This document shows positions 51,892 through 60,468 of a stretch of DNA of 64,000 nt, piece by piece. Position 1 is the first letter of the stretch. Each line of letters starts with the position of its first letter. Source of the stretch: an uncultured Bacteroidales bacterium (lineage in GTDB: Bacteria; Bacteroidota; Bacteroidia; Bacteroidales; UBA932); contig CALVDL010000001.1 in assembly GCA_944326305.1 (NCBI GenBank), forward strand, positions 1-64,000. Direction: 5' to 3'. Position numbers and translations under genes: made by a program. Below the pieces are notes generated by a model, which saw only the letters and a list, made by a program, of their open reading frames with translations, ran no database searches and was not told where the DNA came from.

Positions 51892-52206
51892 ATGAGAAGA
51901 GAGCATATAGTAAATCAGATAAGGGAGGTAGTTCACAGGGTTGCTCCTACAGCCCAGGCTATCCTCTATGGGTCAGAGGCAAGGGGGGATGCAAGGGAGG
52001 ACAGTGACATTGATTTGTTGGTTCTTCTTGATAATGATAAACCTACCTATGATGAAGAAAATGAGGTCAGATGGCCTTTGTATGAGTTGGAAATCAAGAC
52101 AGGTGTATCTATTAATCCTTACATAATTTCCAGAAAGTCATGGGAAAACAGGCCATTCAAGACACCATTTTATGTGAATGTTGTAAATGAAGGGGTAGTA
52201 TTATGA
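51892..52206 (+). CDS. MNT-type nucleotidyltransferase (antitoxin of MNT/HEPN pair)
   Basis: A 104-residue minimal nucleotidyltransferase with the active-site pattern GSEARGDAREDSDIDLLVLL (GS, then D-x-D) and a third acidic position near residue 63-68. In characterised MNT/HEPN pairs this protein AMPylates or otherwise blocks the HEPN RNase. The gene overlaps the HEPN gene by 4 bases (ATGA at 52203-52206). It is more AT-rich than the core genes on both sides. No TAnnTTTG match was seen; TTATATTAG near 51865 may be a weak -7. Confidence 0.85.
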   Translation: MRREHIVNQIREVVHRVAPTAQAILYGSEARGDAREDSDIDLLVLLDNDKPTYDEENEVRWPLYELEIKTGVSINPYIISRKSWENRPFKTPFYVNVVNEGVVL

Positions 52207-52634
52207 AAGAGAGTCTTGACATAGAGAGCAGGGATTCATTGATTGCCTATAGGATAGAAAGGGCTTATGGCAGCCTTCAGGAAGCAAAACTTATGGCAGA
52301 GGGAGGTTTCTATAATGCATCTATAAACAGGCTGTATTATGCTTGTTATTATATGGCTGTAGCCCTGCTTTTGAAAAATAATATTTCAGCCCAAACACAT
52401 AGTGGGGTAAAAACAATGCTTGGAATGCACTTTACTTCAAAGGGTAAACTTTCAATATCAGCAAGCAAAATATTTGCAACACTTTTTGAAAAAAGACATA
52501 GCAGTGACTATGATGATTTTGTCTACTGTGACCAGGAAATGTTTGATGAACTTTACCCAAAGGCTGAAGCATTCATTGAGGAGGTAAAAGAATTGATTGA
52601 AAGTAGTTCCAACAACACTGAAAAGGATATATAA
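52203..52634 (+). CDS. HEPN-domain protein (UPF0332, toxin of MNT/HEPN pair)
   Basis: A 143-residue helical HEPN protein. The core helix reads ASINRLYYACYYMAVALLLK, the UPF0332 form of the HEPN motif. The RNase motif is R followed by 4-6 residues and His; here the expected His position (eighth from Arg) is Tyr, so classical RNase activity is uncertain. A second conserved part, KRHSSDYDDFVYCDQEMFDE, follows. It is coupled to the MNT gene through ATGA. AT-rich like its partner, it forms the cargo of the tRNA-Phe islet. Confidence 0.85.
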   Translation: MKESLDIESRDSLIAYRIERAYGSLQEAKLMAEGGFYNASINRLYYACYYMAVALLLKNNISAQTHSGVKTMLGMHFTSKGKLSISASKIFATLFEKRHSSDYDDFVYCDQEMFDELYPKAEAFIEEVKELIESSSNNTEKDI

Positions 52635-52658
52635 GTTTAACCAAGAAGACACTCTCTG

Positions 52659-52690
52659 TTTTCCAAAAAGTTTTAACCAACAATGGTACT
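52659..52690 (+). repeat. Inner ~30-base imperfect repeat, right copy
   Basis: Right partner of 51713-51742, 25 bases after the HEPN stop. Confidence 0.55.
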
Positions 52691-52721
52691 ATAATGATAA
52701 AATGTGAATGTCAATAGAGTA

Positions 52722-52773
52722 TCAGTTGGTAGAGCAAAGGACTGAAAATCCTTGTATCACTATTCGATTCCTT
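52722..52773 (+). pseudogene. Decayed tRNA-Phe fragment
   Basis: Bases 52722-52755 equal bases 51573-51606 of tRNA-Phe. The following T arm (TTCGATTC) is still recognisable, but the variable part has lost a base and the acceptor arms are gone, so no functional tRNA can form. It marks the far border of the islet. Confidence 0.85.
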
Positions 52774-52887
52774 TACAACTCCTCCTTGATGTGCCTTCAA
52801 ACCATAGGGGAGGCATTGAAGAATGTTGATAATCTGACAGGCAAGAATTTCTTGAAAGCCTGAAAATGAAATAGACTATCTCCAAAT

Positions 52888-53499
52888 CTATAAAAAAGCA
52901 TCCGGGTGGAACGCGCGCCGGATGCCGTCCAGGGTTTTTATCTGTTCCGGTTCGGGCAGGGATGAGAGGCGGCTGATGCTGCCGAGCATGGCTGCGCCTC
53001 CGAAGCCGAGGGCGCGGAGACGGCCGATGCGGTATGGTGTGACTCCGCCCAGGGCGAAGACTTTGCTGTCGATGATTCCCGCGGAGGACCACTCGAGAAG
53101 GTCGCTGCAGGAAAATGCTGCGGAGTAGCCCTGCTTTGAGATACTGTCGAATATGGGGCTGAGGAATACGTAGTCGCACTGCGCCTTGTACCTCACCACT
53201 TCATCTATGGAGTGGCATGAGCGGCTGACGTGCCCGGTATAGCCAGGCGGGGTTTCACTGCGGCGGGAATTGAGATGGATCCCACGCAGCCCGTATGGGG
53301 CGGCGAGCTCGAAAAAGTCATGTATCATGATATGCTTACGGTCTTCTGCCGGCAGGGCGTCGAGAAGCCGTCTGCATTCAGTTTCTGAAGCGCCTGGCTT
53401 GCGCAGGTGAACTACGTCCACACCATGCGCAAGCAGGCGGCTGATGAATCCGGCTTCCCCGCAGAAGAAGTCAGGAGATGTGATTACGCACCAGGTCAT
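52888..53499 (-). CDS. ThiE/TenI-like thiamine-phosphate synthase homologue
   Basis: A 203-residue TIM-barrel protein of the ThiE/TenI group: start MTWCVITSPDFF, then VDVVHLRKPGAS (the usual QLR-K-type strand altered), GLRGIHLNSR (phosphate loop region, HLN in place of HLGQ), DYVFLSPIFDSISKQGY and VFALGGVTPYRIGRLRALGF. It lacks several residues that ThiE uses to bind the pyrimidine, so it may be a TenI-type aromatising factor. It is the third gene behind a TPP riboswitch, 13 bases after thi4. A true ThiE is the first gene. Confidence 0.8.
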   Translation of the reverse strand: MTWCVITSPDFFCGEAGFISRLLAHGVDVVHLRKPGASETECRRLLDALPAEDRKHIMIHDFFELAAPYGLRGIHLNSRRSETPPGYTGHVSRSCHSIDEVVRYKAQCDYVFLSPIFDSISKQGYSAAFSCSDLLEWSSAGIIDSKVFALGGVTPYRIGRLRALGFGGAAMLGSISRLSSLPEPEQIKTLDGIRRAFHPDAFL

Positions 53500-53512
53500 T
53501 ATGTGGCCCGGG

Positions 53513-54286
53513 CTATTTTTTCAGTTTCGCTATGATCAGGTCGGCAACCTTCTTCCCTGACATGAGCATCCCTCCGAAGATAGGTCCCATGCGTGGGGTC
53601 CCGCTGACTGCTGAAGCGGCCATGCCGCAGACATAGAGCCCCGGATATATCTCCTTGGTGCCGTTGACGACTTCCTGTTCCCCGGCCACAACGTCCAGAG
53701 AGCGCTCCCCGATTACATCCCCTGTATCAGTGGCGAGGCGGATGCCGTTCTTGCGGGCTACGGTCCTGCACATCTCGCTGTCATGTCCGGTACCGTCTAT
53801 CACGCACCTGGCCATGATGTTGAGAGGGTCCACGTGAAGGCCTTCACGCAGGACAGGGGTCCAGTTCACCACGACGCCGCTCACGACATTGTTCTTGAAC
53901 ACTACATCTTCGACGGAATAGCAGTTGAAGATGGTTGCCCCTTCATGTACGGCCTTGTAGAGCAGGGCGGAGGTGCTTTCCACGGAGTCCATCACATAGA
54001 GACCGTCACTGAAAGGCCTGTAGTTGATGCCGAAATCCTTGACGATGTCCATCGCCTCTTCCTGTACTACTATCTGGTTGAACATCATGGCCCCGCCCCA
54101 CATGCCCCCGCCAGGGGACAGCTTGCGGTCGAACTGCGCCACCTTCAGTCCGGCTTTCGCCAGATAATATGCGGCTACAATCCCTGACGGGCCGCCTCCT
54201 ACGATGGCCACATCAATATCGAGATTATTCTCCAGCTTCTCTAAATAGGTACTGATGATACCTTTTGAAACGTTTTTTTCAATCAT
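53513..54286 (-). CDS. thi4: Thi4-type thiazole synthase, His-type (sulfide-dependent)
   Basis: ATG 54286 gives MIEKNVSKGI and 257 residues; a longer frame is less likely. The FAD/NAD fold has VAIVGGGPSGIVAAYYLAKA at 26-45 and GGGMWGGAMMF at 59-69. In yeast THI4 a cysteine is the sulfur donor and makes the enzyme single-use. Here that place is His151 in GLHVDPLNIM, as in the archaeal catalytic enzymes that use sulfide. The protein ends GTPRMGPIFGGMLMSGKK. It would make the thiazole moiety from NAD, glycine and sulfide. It is under the TPP riboswitch. Confidence 0.9.
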   Translation of the reverse strand: MIEKNVSKGIISTYLEKLENNLDIDVAIVGGGPSGIVAAYYLAKAGLKVAQFDRKLSPGGGMWGGAMMFNQIVVQEEAMDIVKDFGINYRPFSDGLYVMDSVESTSALLYKAVHEGATIFNCYSVEDVVFKNNVVSGVVVNWTPVLREGLHVDPLNIMARCVIDGTGHDSEMCRTVARKNGIRLATDTGDVIGERSLDVVAGEQEVVNGTKEIYPGLYVCGMAASAVSGTPRMGPIFGGMLMSGKKVADLIIAKLKK

Positions 54287-54341
54287 TGCATTGTCCGTTT
54301 TGTCCCGTGGGAAGCCACTGCCGGCTGCCCGGCGGGACGGT

Positions 54342-55058
54342 TTAAGAATTATATTGTTGCAGTTCCCTTGCAATCCTTTCCATTTCCCCTACAGGGTCGG
54401 CGGCCCGCAGTATGCTGCCGCTCAATGCGATACCGTTGACCCCGGTAGCCATGATGTCCGGGATGTCGTCGAATGTTATGCCTCCGATGGCGACGACAGG
54501 CAGTTCTATGCCGTTTTCACGCATCCGGGCGACAATCCGGCTGTACCCTTCGAGGCCGAGGATTGTGGCGAGGTTCTTTTTGGTCGTGGTGAACCGGAAC
54601 GGCCCGCAGCCGATGTAGTCGGCGCCCTGTCCGGCCAGGCGGCGGATGTCCTCGAAAGTGTTGGCTGTCCCTCCGATTATGAAGTTCCCGCCGGCTATCT
54701 TCCGGGCCTCCGTAACCGGCATGTCGTTCTTGCCGAGGTGCACCCCGTCGGCCCCGGTACGCAGGGCCACTTCGAGGTTGTCATTGACTATGAACACCGC
54801 CCCGGCCTTCCTGCACTCCGGCAGGACAAGCCTTGCAACCCGCTCCAGTTCAGTGCTGTCAGCATCCTTCATGCGCAGCTGTATCCACCGGCAGCCTCCT
54901 TTGAGGGCGATCATCGCCGAGTCATAGAAGGAGAGGCTGCCAGTGAAGTGCGTAATGAACTGCAGTCTGGATAACGATTTGAGACAGTAATGTTTCCATC
55001 CTGCGCTGCCTGGAGCGGTATCCCCGTCTTTGCTGAATTGTCCTGTGTGGCCTGTCAT
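54342..55058 (-). CDS. thiE: Thiamine-phosphate synthase
   Basis: ATG 55058 has AAAAAGGA upstream and gives 238 residues; a longer frame would run through the riboswitch expression platform. Family stretches are RWIQLRMKDA, VFIVNDNLEVALRTGADGVHLG (phosphate and Mg site), DYIGCGPFRFTTTK (ThiE loop) and VVAIGGITFDDIPDIMATGV. It joins pyrimidine diphosphate and thiazole phosphate to thiamine phosphate. The first 35 residues are an extension not usual in ThiE. First gene of the thiE-thi4-thiE2 operon. Confidence 0.92.
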   Translation of the reverse strand: MTGHTGQFSKDGDTAPGSAGWKHYCLKSLSRLQFITHFTGSLSFYDSAMIALKGGCRWIQLRMKDADSTELERVARLVLPECRKAGAVFIVNDNLEVALRTGADGVHLGKNDMPVTEARKIAGGNFIIGGTANTFEDIRRLAGQGADYIGCGPFRFTTTKKNLATILGLEGYSRIVARMRENGIELPVVAIGGITFDDIPDIMATGVNGIALSGSILRAADPVGEMERIARELQQYNS

Positions 55059-55065
55059 TTTTCTG

Positions 55066-55092
55066 TCCTTTTTCCGGTATGTACAAAAAGGA
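55066..55092 (-). promoter_or_regulatory. Hairpin covering the thiE ribosome-binding site
   Basis: On the minus strand TCCTTTTT (55085-55092) can pair with AAAAAGGA (55066-55073) over 8 bp, with an 11-base loop. AAAAAGGA is the ribosome site of thiE. This is a probable expression platform by which the riboswitch would block translation when TPP is bound. Confidence 0.55.
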
Positions 55093-55133
55093 AAGACGCG
55101 CATGAAGCGGCGGATGTGCCGTAAAAGAGTGTC

Positions 55134-55228
55134 ACCAAAAATTCCAGCGTCGGCATTATCCGTACTGGTGCAAAGTGTATCTTCTCAGCCATTGGCGTAC
55201 AAAAGCCCTCCGGCACCACCTTTTTAGT
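55134..55228 (-). promoter_or_regulatory. TPP riboswitch
   Basis: The minus strand shows a THI-box. P1 is ACTAAAAA (55228-55221) with TTTTTGGT (55141-55134). The pyrimidine-sensing part has AATGGCTGAGA, and the pyrophosphate-sensing part has ACCAGTACGGATAATGCC followed by GACGCTGGAA. All are in the expected order, over about 95 bases. It begins some 8 bases after the predicted transcription start and controls the thiE-thi4-thiE2 operon. Confidence 0.9.
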
Positions 55229-55242
55229 ACATGAAACCGGGG

Positions 55243-55274
55243 CAAATATATGAAGAAGCCGGGAGCAGAGCAAA
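55243..55274 (-). promoter_or_regulatory. Promoter of the thiamine operon
   Basis: The minus strand reads TTTG (55271-55274), 20 bases, then TATATTTG (55243-55250). Transcription would start around 55236, just before the riboswitch. Confidence 0.75.
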
Positions 55275-55378
55275 TTTATTTGCCCTGCCGTGCGTGCCAC
55301 AGAGGTGACTTTTATATTGGAAAAATCAGGACAACTTCCTAATTTGCACGGTCATTCAAATAAATTTGCCTGATTGCG

Positions 55379-56482
55379 ATGGAAAAGATACGTTTCGGGG
55401 TCGTAGGGACCAATTTCATAACCGACTGGGTGATAGCCGGGGCCAGGCAGGACAGCCGCTTCTCTCTTGACGCTGTCTGCTCGCGGCGCAGGGACACTGG
55501 GGAGGCTTTCGCCTCAAGACACGGTATTCCCAAAGTGTTCACATCCCTGGAGGAGATGGCATCAAGTCCTGATATAGACGCCGTCTATATCGCTACCCCG
55601 AATTCCTGCCATGCGGAGCAGAGTATCCTGTGCATGTCCCTGGGGAAGCATGTCCTGTGCGAGAAGCCTTTGGCTTCCAATGCGGAAGAGGCCAGGCGGA
55701 TGATCCGGGCCTCGGAGAGATACGGTGTGGCCCTGATGGAGGCCATGAAGCCTGTCCTCACCCCTAATTTTTCTGTACTGCGCAGGGCTGTGGAGCATGT
55801 AGGGACTGTCCGCAGCTATTTTTCTTCGTTCTGCCAGTATTCGTCCCGATACGACAGGTACAAGGCGGGGGAGCTCCCTAATGCTTTCAACCCGGTTTAT
55901 TCGAACGGCGCACTGATGGACATAGGCGTATATACTATCTATCCTATGGTCGTGCTGTTCGGCATGCCCCTGGAGGTGAAGGCTTCAGGGCTGCTTCTGC
56001 CATCCGGGGTTGACGGGCAGGGGAGTGCCGTGTTCAGATATGAGGGGATGGAGGCCTCCGTGATGTACTCGAAGATTTCGGATTCATTCCTCCCCACGGA
56101 GATACAGGGAGAGGGAGGGACCGTCATTGCCGACCGCATCGGCTCCATCGGCAAGGTCACGTTCATACGGCATGCGGCATCCGCCTCCGGCGGGAAAGGA
56201 CGCCGTCAGGAGCCGGAAGACATCACGGCGGCGTCCGGTATGGACGAATATTATTACGAAGTGGCCGAGTTCATGGACCTCATACAGTCCGGCAGACGCG
56301 AATCCGCTGTAAACAGCCACCATAATTCGCTGTGCACCATGCTTCTTCTGGATGAGATCAGACGCCAGACAGGGGTGGTCTTCCCCGCAGACAGCGTATC
56401 CCCGGCTGAAGGCCTTGACGGCGATCGTCCGCCGTTGCAGGCAGGTCCTCCTGCCCCGGGCTGCGCCCTGCATTCCCTTTGA
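55379..56482 (+). CDS. Gfo/Idh/MocA-family oxidoreductase
   Basis: A 367-residue NAD(P)-dependent dehydrogenase. The Rossmann domain has GVVGTNFITDWVIAGAR near the start and the family segment GKHVLCEKPLASNAEEA with the catalytic Lys of EKP. The C-terminal domain includes NGALMDIGVYTIYPMVVLFG. Substrates of the family are usually sugars or inositol; trans-dihydrodiol-type members look alike. It is divergent from the thiamine operon. A TAAATTTG at 55361-55368 lies only 11 bases before the ATG. The last 30 residues are Pro/Gly-rich and may be an unusual tail. Confidence 0.88.
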   Translation: MEKIRFGVVGTNFITDWVIAGARQDSRFSLDAVCSRRRDTGEAFASRHGIPKVFTSLEEMASSPDIDAVYIATPNSCHAEQSILCMSLGKHVLCEKPLASNAEEARRMIRASERYGVALMEAMKPVLTPNFSVLRRAVEHVGTVRSYFSSFCQYSSRYDRYKAGELPNAFNPVYSNGALMDIGVYTIYPMVVLFGMPLEVKASGLLLPSGVDGQGSAVFRYEGMEASVMYSKISDSFLPTEIQGEGGTVIADRIGSIGKVTFIRHAASASGGKGRRQEPEDITAASGMDEYYYEVAEFMDLIQSGRRESAVNSHHNSLCTMLLLDEIRRQTGVVFPADSVSPAEGLDGDRPPLQAGPPAPGCALHSL

Positions 56483-56563
56483 ACACCGTCGCAGGGAGGC
56501 ATTCCATGCGCGAGGGATCCTGGACCTGACAGGACGGACTCCCGTAAGGGACCCGCGGCATCA

Positions 56564-59056
56564 TCATATATATCTTCCTGTGATGCTTTCAGGGCATGCC
56601 TTTATCTGTGCCGGGGCACCGGTGGCGACGATACACCCTCCTTCGGAACCGCCTCCGGGGCCCATGTCGATGATGTGGTCGGCGTTGCGGATCACATCGA
56701 GGTCATGCTCTATGACAATGACGGTCGCACCGTGGTCGACAAGGCTCTGGAATACCTGCAGCAGGGTCTGTACGTCAGCAGGGTGGAGTCCGATGGTCGG
56801 CTCGTCGAATACGAATACCGAATCTTCCTGGCCCCGCCCCATCTCGCTCGCGAGCTTGAGCCTCTGGGCCTCTCCTCCGGACAGCCCCGGCGTCTGTTCC
56901 CCGAGGGTGAGGTAACCAAGCCCGAGCTCCTGGAGGACCTGGAGCCGCTGCCTGACGGTCCTGAGGTCATTGCATGCCGCCAGGGCATCGTTTATATCCA
57001 TATCCATCAGCTCCGGAAGCGAGTAGAACTCTCCTGCGGCATTTTCCCTGCGGACAAGGTATGCCGCTTTCGCATACCGCGAGCCGCGGCATTCCGGGCA
57101 CGGTATATCCACATCCGGAAGGAACTGTACATCGAGGCTTATGACTCCTGTACCGTCACAGACGGGGCAGCGGAGCTTCCCTGTATTGTACGAGAAGTCC
57201 CCGTCCCTGTACCCCCGTTTTTTCGCATCGGGGGTCTTTGCGTAGATTTTCCGCAGTTCGTCATGCACATTGGCATAGGTGGCCACTGTTGAGCGGATGT
57301 TGATGCCGATAGGGGAGGCGTCAATCAGCTTGACCTGGCGTATTCCCCCGGCCCGGATTTCCCGCACGTGCTCAGGCATCCTGCCCCTGCCGGTACATGC
57401 CTGCAGGGCCGGGATGAGGCTTTCGAGCACAAGTGTGGTCTTCCCTGACCCGGAAACGCCTGTGACCACTGTCAGCCTCCCTTTCGGGATGTCCACCTCA
57501 AGCGGCTTTACTGTGTGGATAGGGCCGGTGGACATGTGTATGCATCCATTCCAGAATACATCCGCGGATGTCCGCGGGCGGCACATGACATCGGCCTTGC
57601 CAGCCAGGAAAGGGCCAATCACGGACACCGGATTGCCTGTTATCTCAGGGATTGAGCCTTCAGCGATGACCCTGCCTCCTGCCGAGCCCGCCCCGGGCCC
57701 CATCTCTATTATATGGTCGGATTCTGAAAGTATCTGTGTGTCATGGTCGACAAGTACGACAGAATTCCCGTCGGCTATCAGGTCCTTCATGACACCGGCG
57801 AGCCCGACTATGTTGGCCGGGTGCAGTCCTATGGACGGCTCGTCCAGTACATAGAGCACACCTGTGGTGCGGTTCCTTACGGCACGGGCCAGCTGCATCC
57901 TCTGTCTCTCCCCTGTGGAGAGGGTCGAGGCCGCCCTGTCCAGGCTGAGGTATCCCACGCCCAGGTCCAGAAGCCTGCGGGACGCATCCAGAAAGGATTC
58001 ACAGATGTTTACTGCCATCGGCCTCATCTCCTCCGGCAGTGTCTCCGGGATGCCCTTTACCCAGTCCACCAGCTCACTGAGGGTCTTCCGGCAGGCTTCG
58101 GCAAGGGAGATGCCGCGCACGAGGGGCGCCCTCGCGGCGTCCGACAGACGGGATCCTCCGCATTCCGGGCATGTTTCAGTCTTCAGGAACTTCTCGACCC
58201 GCTTCATCCCTTTTTCGTCCTTGACTTTTGCCAGTGCGTTCTGGACGGTGTAGACGGCGTTGTAGTATGTGAAGTCGAGCTCACCGGCCTGGTTCGTGTT
58301 CTTTGACTTGTAGAATATATGCTTTTTCTCCGCCGGACCGTGGAATACGATGTCCCTTTCCTTGTCTGTCAGCTGGTTGAAAGGTATGTCGGTGCGCACT
58401 CCCATCTCCCTGCACACATCTGTCATGAGCGACCACATGAGGGTGTTCCATGGAGCTACCGCCCCCTCGTCTATGCTCAGGGTCTCGTCCGGGACCAGGG
58501 TCGATTCGTCCACTGTGCGTACAGTCCCGGTGCCGTCGCATTTGCGGCATGCTCCCTGGCTGTTGAAAGACAGTTCTTCCGCCGAAGGAGCATAGAAATG
58601 CTCCCCGCACTCCGGGCAGACCAGTTCCTGTCCTGCCGCTACAAGCAGTGACGGCTGGAGGTAATGTCCGTTGGGGCATCTGTGGCTGGCAAGACGGGAA
58701 TAGATGAGCCTCAAGCTGTTAAGTAGTTCTGTCCCTGTCCCGAAAGTGCTGCGTATCCCGGGGATGCCGGGCCTCTGGTGCATTGCCAGTGATGCAGGCA
58801 CATAAAGGACCTCGTCCACATCGGCCCTGGCCGCCTGTGTCATCCTGCGCCGGGTGTAGGTCGAAAGCGATTCCAGATAGCGCCTCGACCCCTCGGCATA
58901 CAGCACCCCCAGTGCGAGCGAGGATTTGCCGGAGCCGGAGACTCCGGCGATTCCGACTATCCTGTTCAGAGGTACTTCGACATCTATGTTTTTAAGATTG
59001 TGCACTTTGGCCCCGTGCACGATGATTTTTTCAGGCCTTTCCGTATTGTCTGTCAT
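56564..59056 (-). CDS. UvrA2-like ABC ATPase
   Basis: An 830-residue UvrA paralogue with two ABC modules: Walker [15 protein letters not shown] near 35-48 and again [14 protein letters not shown] about residue 545. The ABC signatures are [15 protein letters not shown] and [15 protein letters not shown], with [24 protein letters not shown] and CPECRGSR zinc clusters. It is about 110 residues shorter than true UvrA, and the part normally holding the UvrB-binding domain appears reduced. Class-II UvrA proteins are linked to drug tolerance and repair of bulky damage. It is a single gene far from uvrB. Confidence 0.88.
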   Translation of the reverse strand: MTDNTERPEKIIVHGAKVHNLKNIDVEVPLNRIVGIAGVSGSGKSSLALGVLYAEGSRRYLESLSTYTRRRMTQAARADVDEVLYVPASLAMHQRPGIPGIRSTFGTGTELLNSLRLIYSRLASHRCPNGHYLQPSLLVAAGQELVCPECGEHFYAPSAEELSFNSQGACRKCDGTGTVRTVDESTLVPDETLSIDEGAVAPWNTLMWSLMTDVCREMGVRTDIPFNQLTDKERDIVFHGPAEKKHIFYKSKNTNQAGELDFTYYNAVYTVQNALAKVKDEKGMKRVEKFLKTETCPECGGSRLSDAARAPLVRGISLAEACRKTLSELVDWVKGIPETLPEEMRPMAVNICESFLDASRRLLDLGVGYLSLDRAASTLSTGERQRMQLARAVRNRTTGVLYVLDEPSIGLHPANIVGLAGVMKDLIADGNSVVLVDHDTQILSESDHIIEMGPGAGSAGGRVIAEGSIPEITGNPVSVIGPFLAGKADVMCRPRTSADVFWNGCIHMSTGPIHTVKPLEVDIPKGRLTVVTGVSGSGKTTLVLESLIPALQACTGRGRMPEHVREIRAGGIRQVKLIDASPIGINIRSTVATYANVHDELRKIYAKTPDAKKRGYRDGDFSYNTGKLRCPVCDGTGVISLDVQFLPDVDIPCPECRGSRYAKAAYLVRRENAAGEFYSLPELMDMDINDALAACNDLRTVRQRLQVLQELGLGYLTLGEQTPGLSGGEAQRLKLASEMGRGQEDSVFVFDEPTIGLHPADVQTLLQVFQSLVDHGATVIVIEHDLDVIRNADHIIDMGPGGGSEGGCIVATGAPAQIKACPESITGRYI

Positions 59057-59110
59057 GACGGCCTACCGACTTGGTTCTACTTGATTTTATCCTGATCTTG
59101 CGTATTGTAC

Positions 59111-60160
59111 TCAAAGGCCTTTTATTACCGGGGCCTCAGCCTTGTCCGAAGGTACATTGCCTTCGACATAAGGCCATCCGTCTTCTGTCCACTGCAGTTT
59201 GTCCAGGAGGACTACGCGGCCTTTATCTGCAGTCGCTTTCATGTAGCCGTGGTATATCAGCCATTCCTGTCCGGCGTCATCCGTCTGGATGATGGAGTTG
59301 TGGCCCGGGCCTGCCCATGTCGCATTGCCCTGGAGCACAAGTTCGTACCCGTTGTCCAGCATGTCCTTGCCGTTCCGGTCTACATACGGCCCGAGGATGT
59401 CCTTTGACCTTCCTACGACTGTCTTGTATGTGCTTTTGGCCCCGTTGCAGCATGCGCCGACTGAGGCGAACAGATAGTAGTATTTCCCTTTCTTGTAGAT
59501 GTTTACGCCTTCGAAGGCTGTCCCGCATACCTGCTTCTTCAGGACCGGTTCACCGTCCTTTCCGCGCTTCACGGACAGCCCGTCTTTTTCAAGCTCCACA
59601 GCATATATGCCGCGGAAACTTCCCCAGAACATGTAATGTTTCCCCTTGTCCTCTATGTAGAACTGGTCGATGGAGTTCTGCACGCCTATCTCTTTTGAGT
59701 CTATCAGGCAGCCGAGATCCTTGAACGGGCCCTCCGGGGATGCGGATACTGCCACCCCGACATTGCTGTTCCATTCATCACCCCATCTCGCCCAGGAGTA
59801 GTAGAGCACATATTTCCCGTCGATATATCTTATTTCCGGTGCCCAGAGGCTGTGTTTCCCGTCCCAGGAAGGCCTGGTGGCGTCTGTGAACGCGGTGCCG
59901 GCGAATACCCATGTCACCATGTCCTTTGACTTGAAAATCGGAATGTTGCGTGTGTTTTCCGTCCCGTAGAGATAGAATGTCCCGTCCTTGTCCCTTATCA
60001 CTGTAGGGTCGGGTGCGCTCCTGTCGATTACGGGGTTGGTGTATTCCTTGACGGCGATTTCCCTCTCTCCGTTTTCGTCAGTCTTTGCCGTGCATGCGGC
60101 GAATACGCTCGCCGGCAGCGCAAGTCCGGCCAATGTCATGAGTAAAGCAGTGGTTTTCAT
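59111..60160 (-). CDS. GH43-family arabinanase/xylosidase-like lipoprotein
   Basis: A 349-residue GH43 enzyme with signal ALPASVFAAC (Cys22, likely lipobox). The three catalytic acids are Asp in SAPDPTVIRDKDG, Asp in NSIDQFYIEDKGK and Glu in TAFEGVNIYKKGKYYYLF. A late GPGHNSIIQTDDAGQEWLIY stretch matches GH43 arabinanase-type members, where the His coordinates a calcium ion. It is anchored on the cell surface or periplasm side and acts on plant-type arabinan or xylan. It lies upstream of the UvrA2-like gene on the same strand (54-base gap), probably without functional link. Confidence 0.9.
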   Translation of the reverse strand: MKTTALLMTLAGLALPASVFAACTAKTDENGEREIAVKEYTNPVIDRSAPDPTVIRDKDGTFYLYGTENTRNIPIFKSKDMVTWVFAGTAFTDATRPSWDGKHSLWAPEIRYIDGKYVLYYSWARWGDEWNSNVGVAVSASPEGPFKDLGCLIDSKEIGVQNSIDQFYIEDKGKHYMFWGSFRGIYAVELEKDGLSVKRGKDGEPVLKKQVCGTAFEGVNIYKKGKYYYLFASVGACCNGAKSTYKTVVGRSKDILGPYVDRNGKDMLDNGYELVLQGNATWAGPGHNSIIQTDDAGQEWLIYHGYMKATADKGRVVLLDKLQWTEDGWPYVEGNVPSDKAEAPVIKGL

Positions 60161-60384
60161 TTTATTGTTTTCTGTATTGGCATTAAAAACATGTCAGATT
60201 TCCGGACAATATACGGATGTGGCCATAAAGCGGCTTCATTTCTTCCGAAAGGAAAGGCAGGTCCTGTCCGGAATGCGGATGCAATATTAGCAATCATTTT
60301 GCAAATAGAGAACATTCCGCCGGAAGTATTTGGAGGCTGTCCTGATTTTCACACTATAGATTTTATGGGGGATTTCCTTTCTCA

Positions 60385-60417
60385 TTTGGAAAAATTCCAG
60401 ACTGCGTATTATCTTTG
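60385..60417 (+). promoter_or_regulatory. Promoter of the DUF418 gene
   Basis: TTTG (60385-60388), 21 bases, then TATCTTTG (60410-60417), 52 bases before ATG 60469. The remaining stretch 60161-60384 shows no gene; a TAATATTG near 60280 on the minus strand is a weak candidate for the GH43 promoter. Confidence 0.65.
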
Positions 60418-60468
60418 CGCCCGCGAATACTGCAAGATTTTTAACTGGAAACAATAAAACGGAATTAT

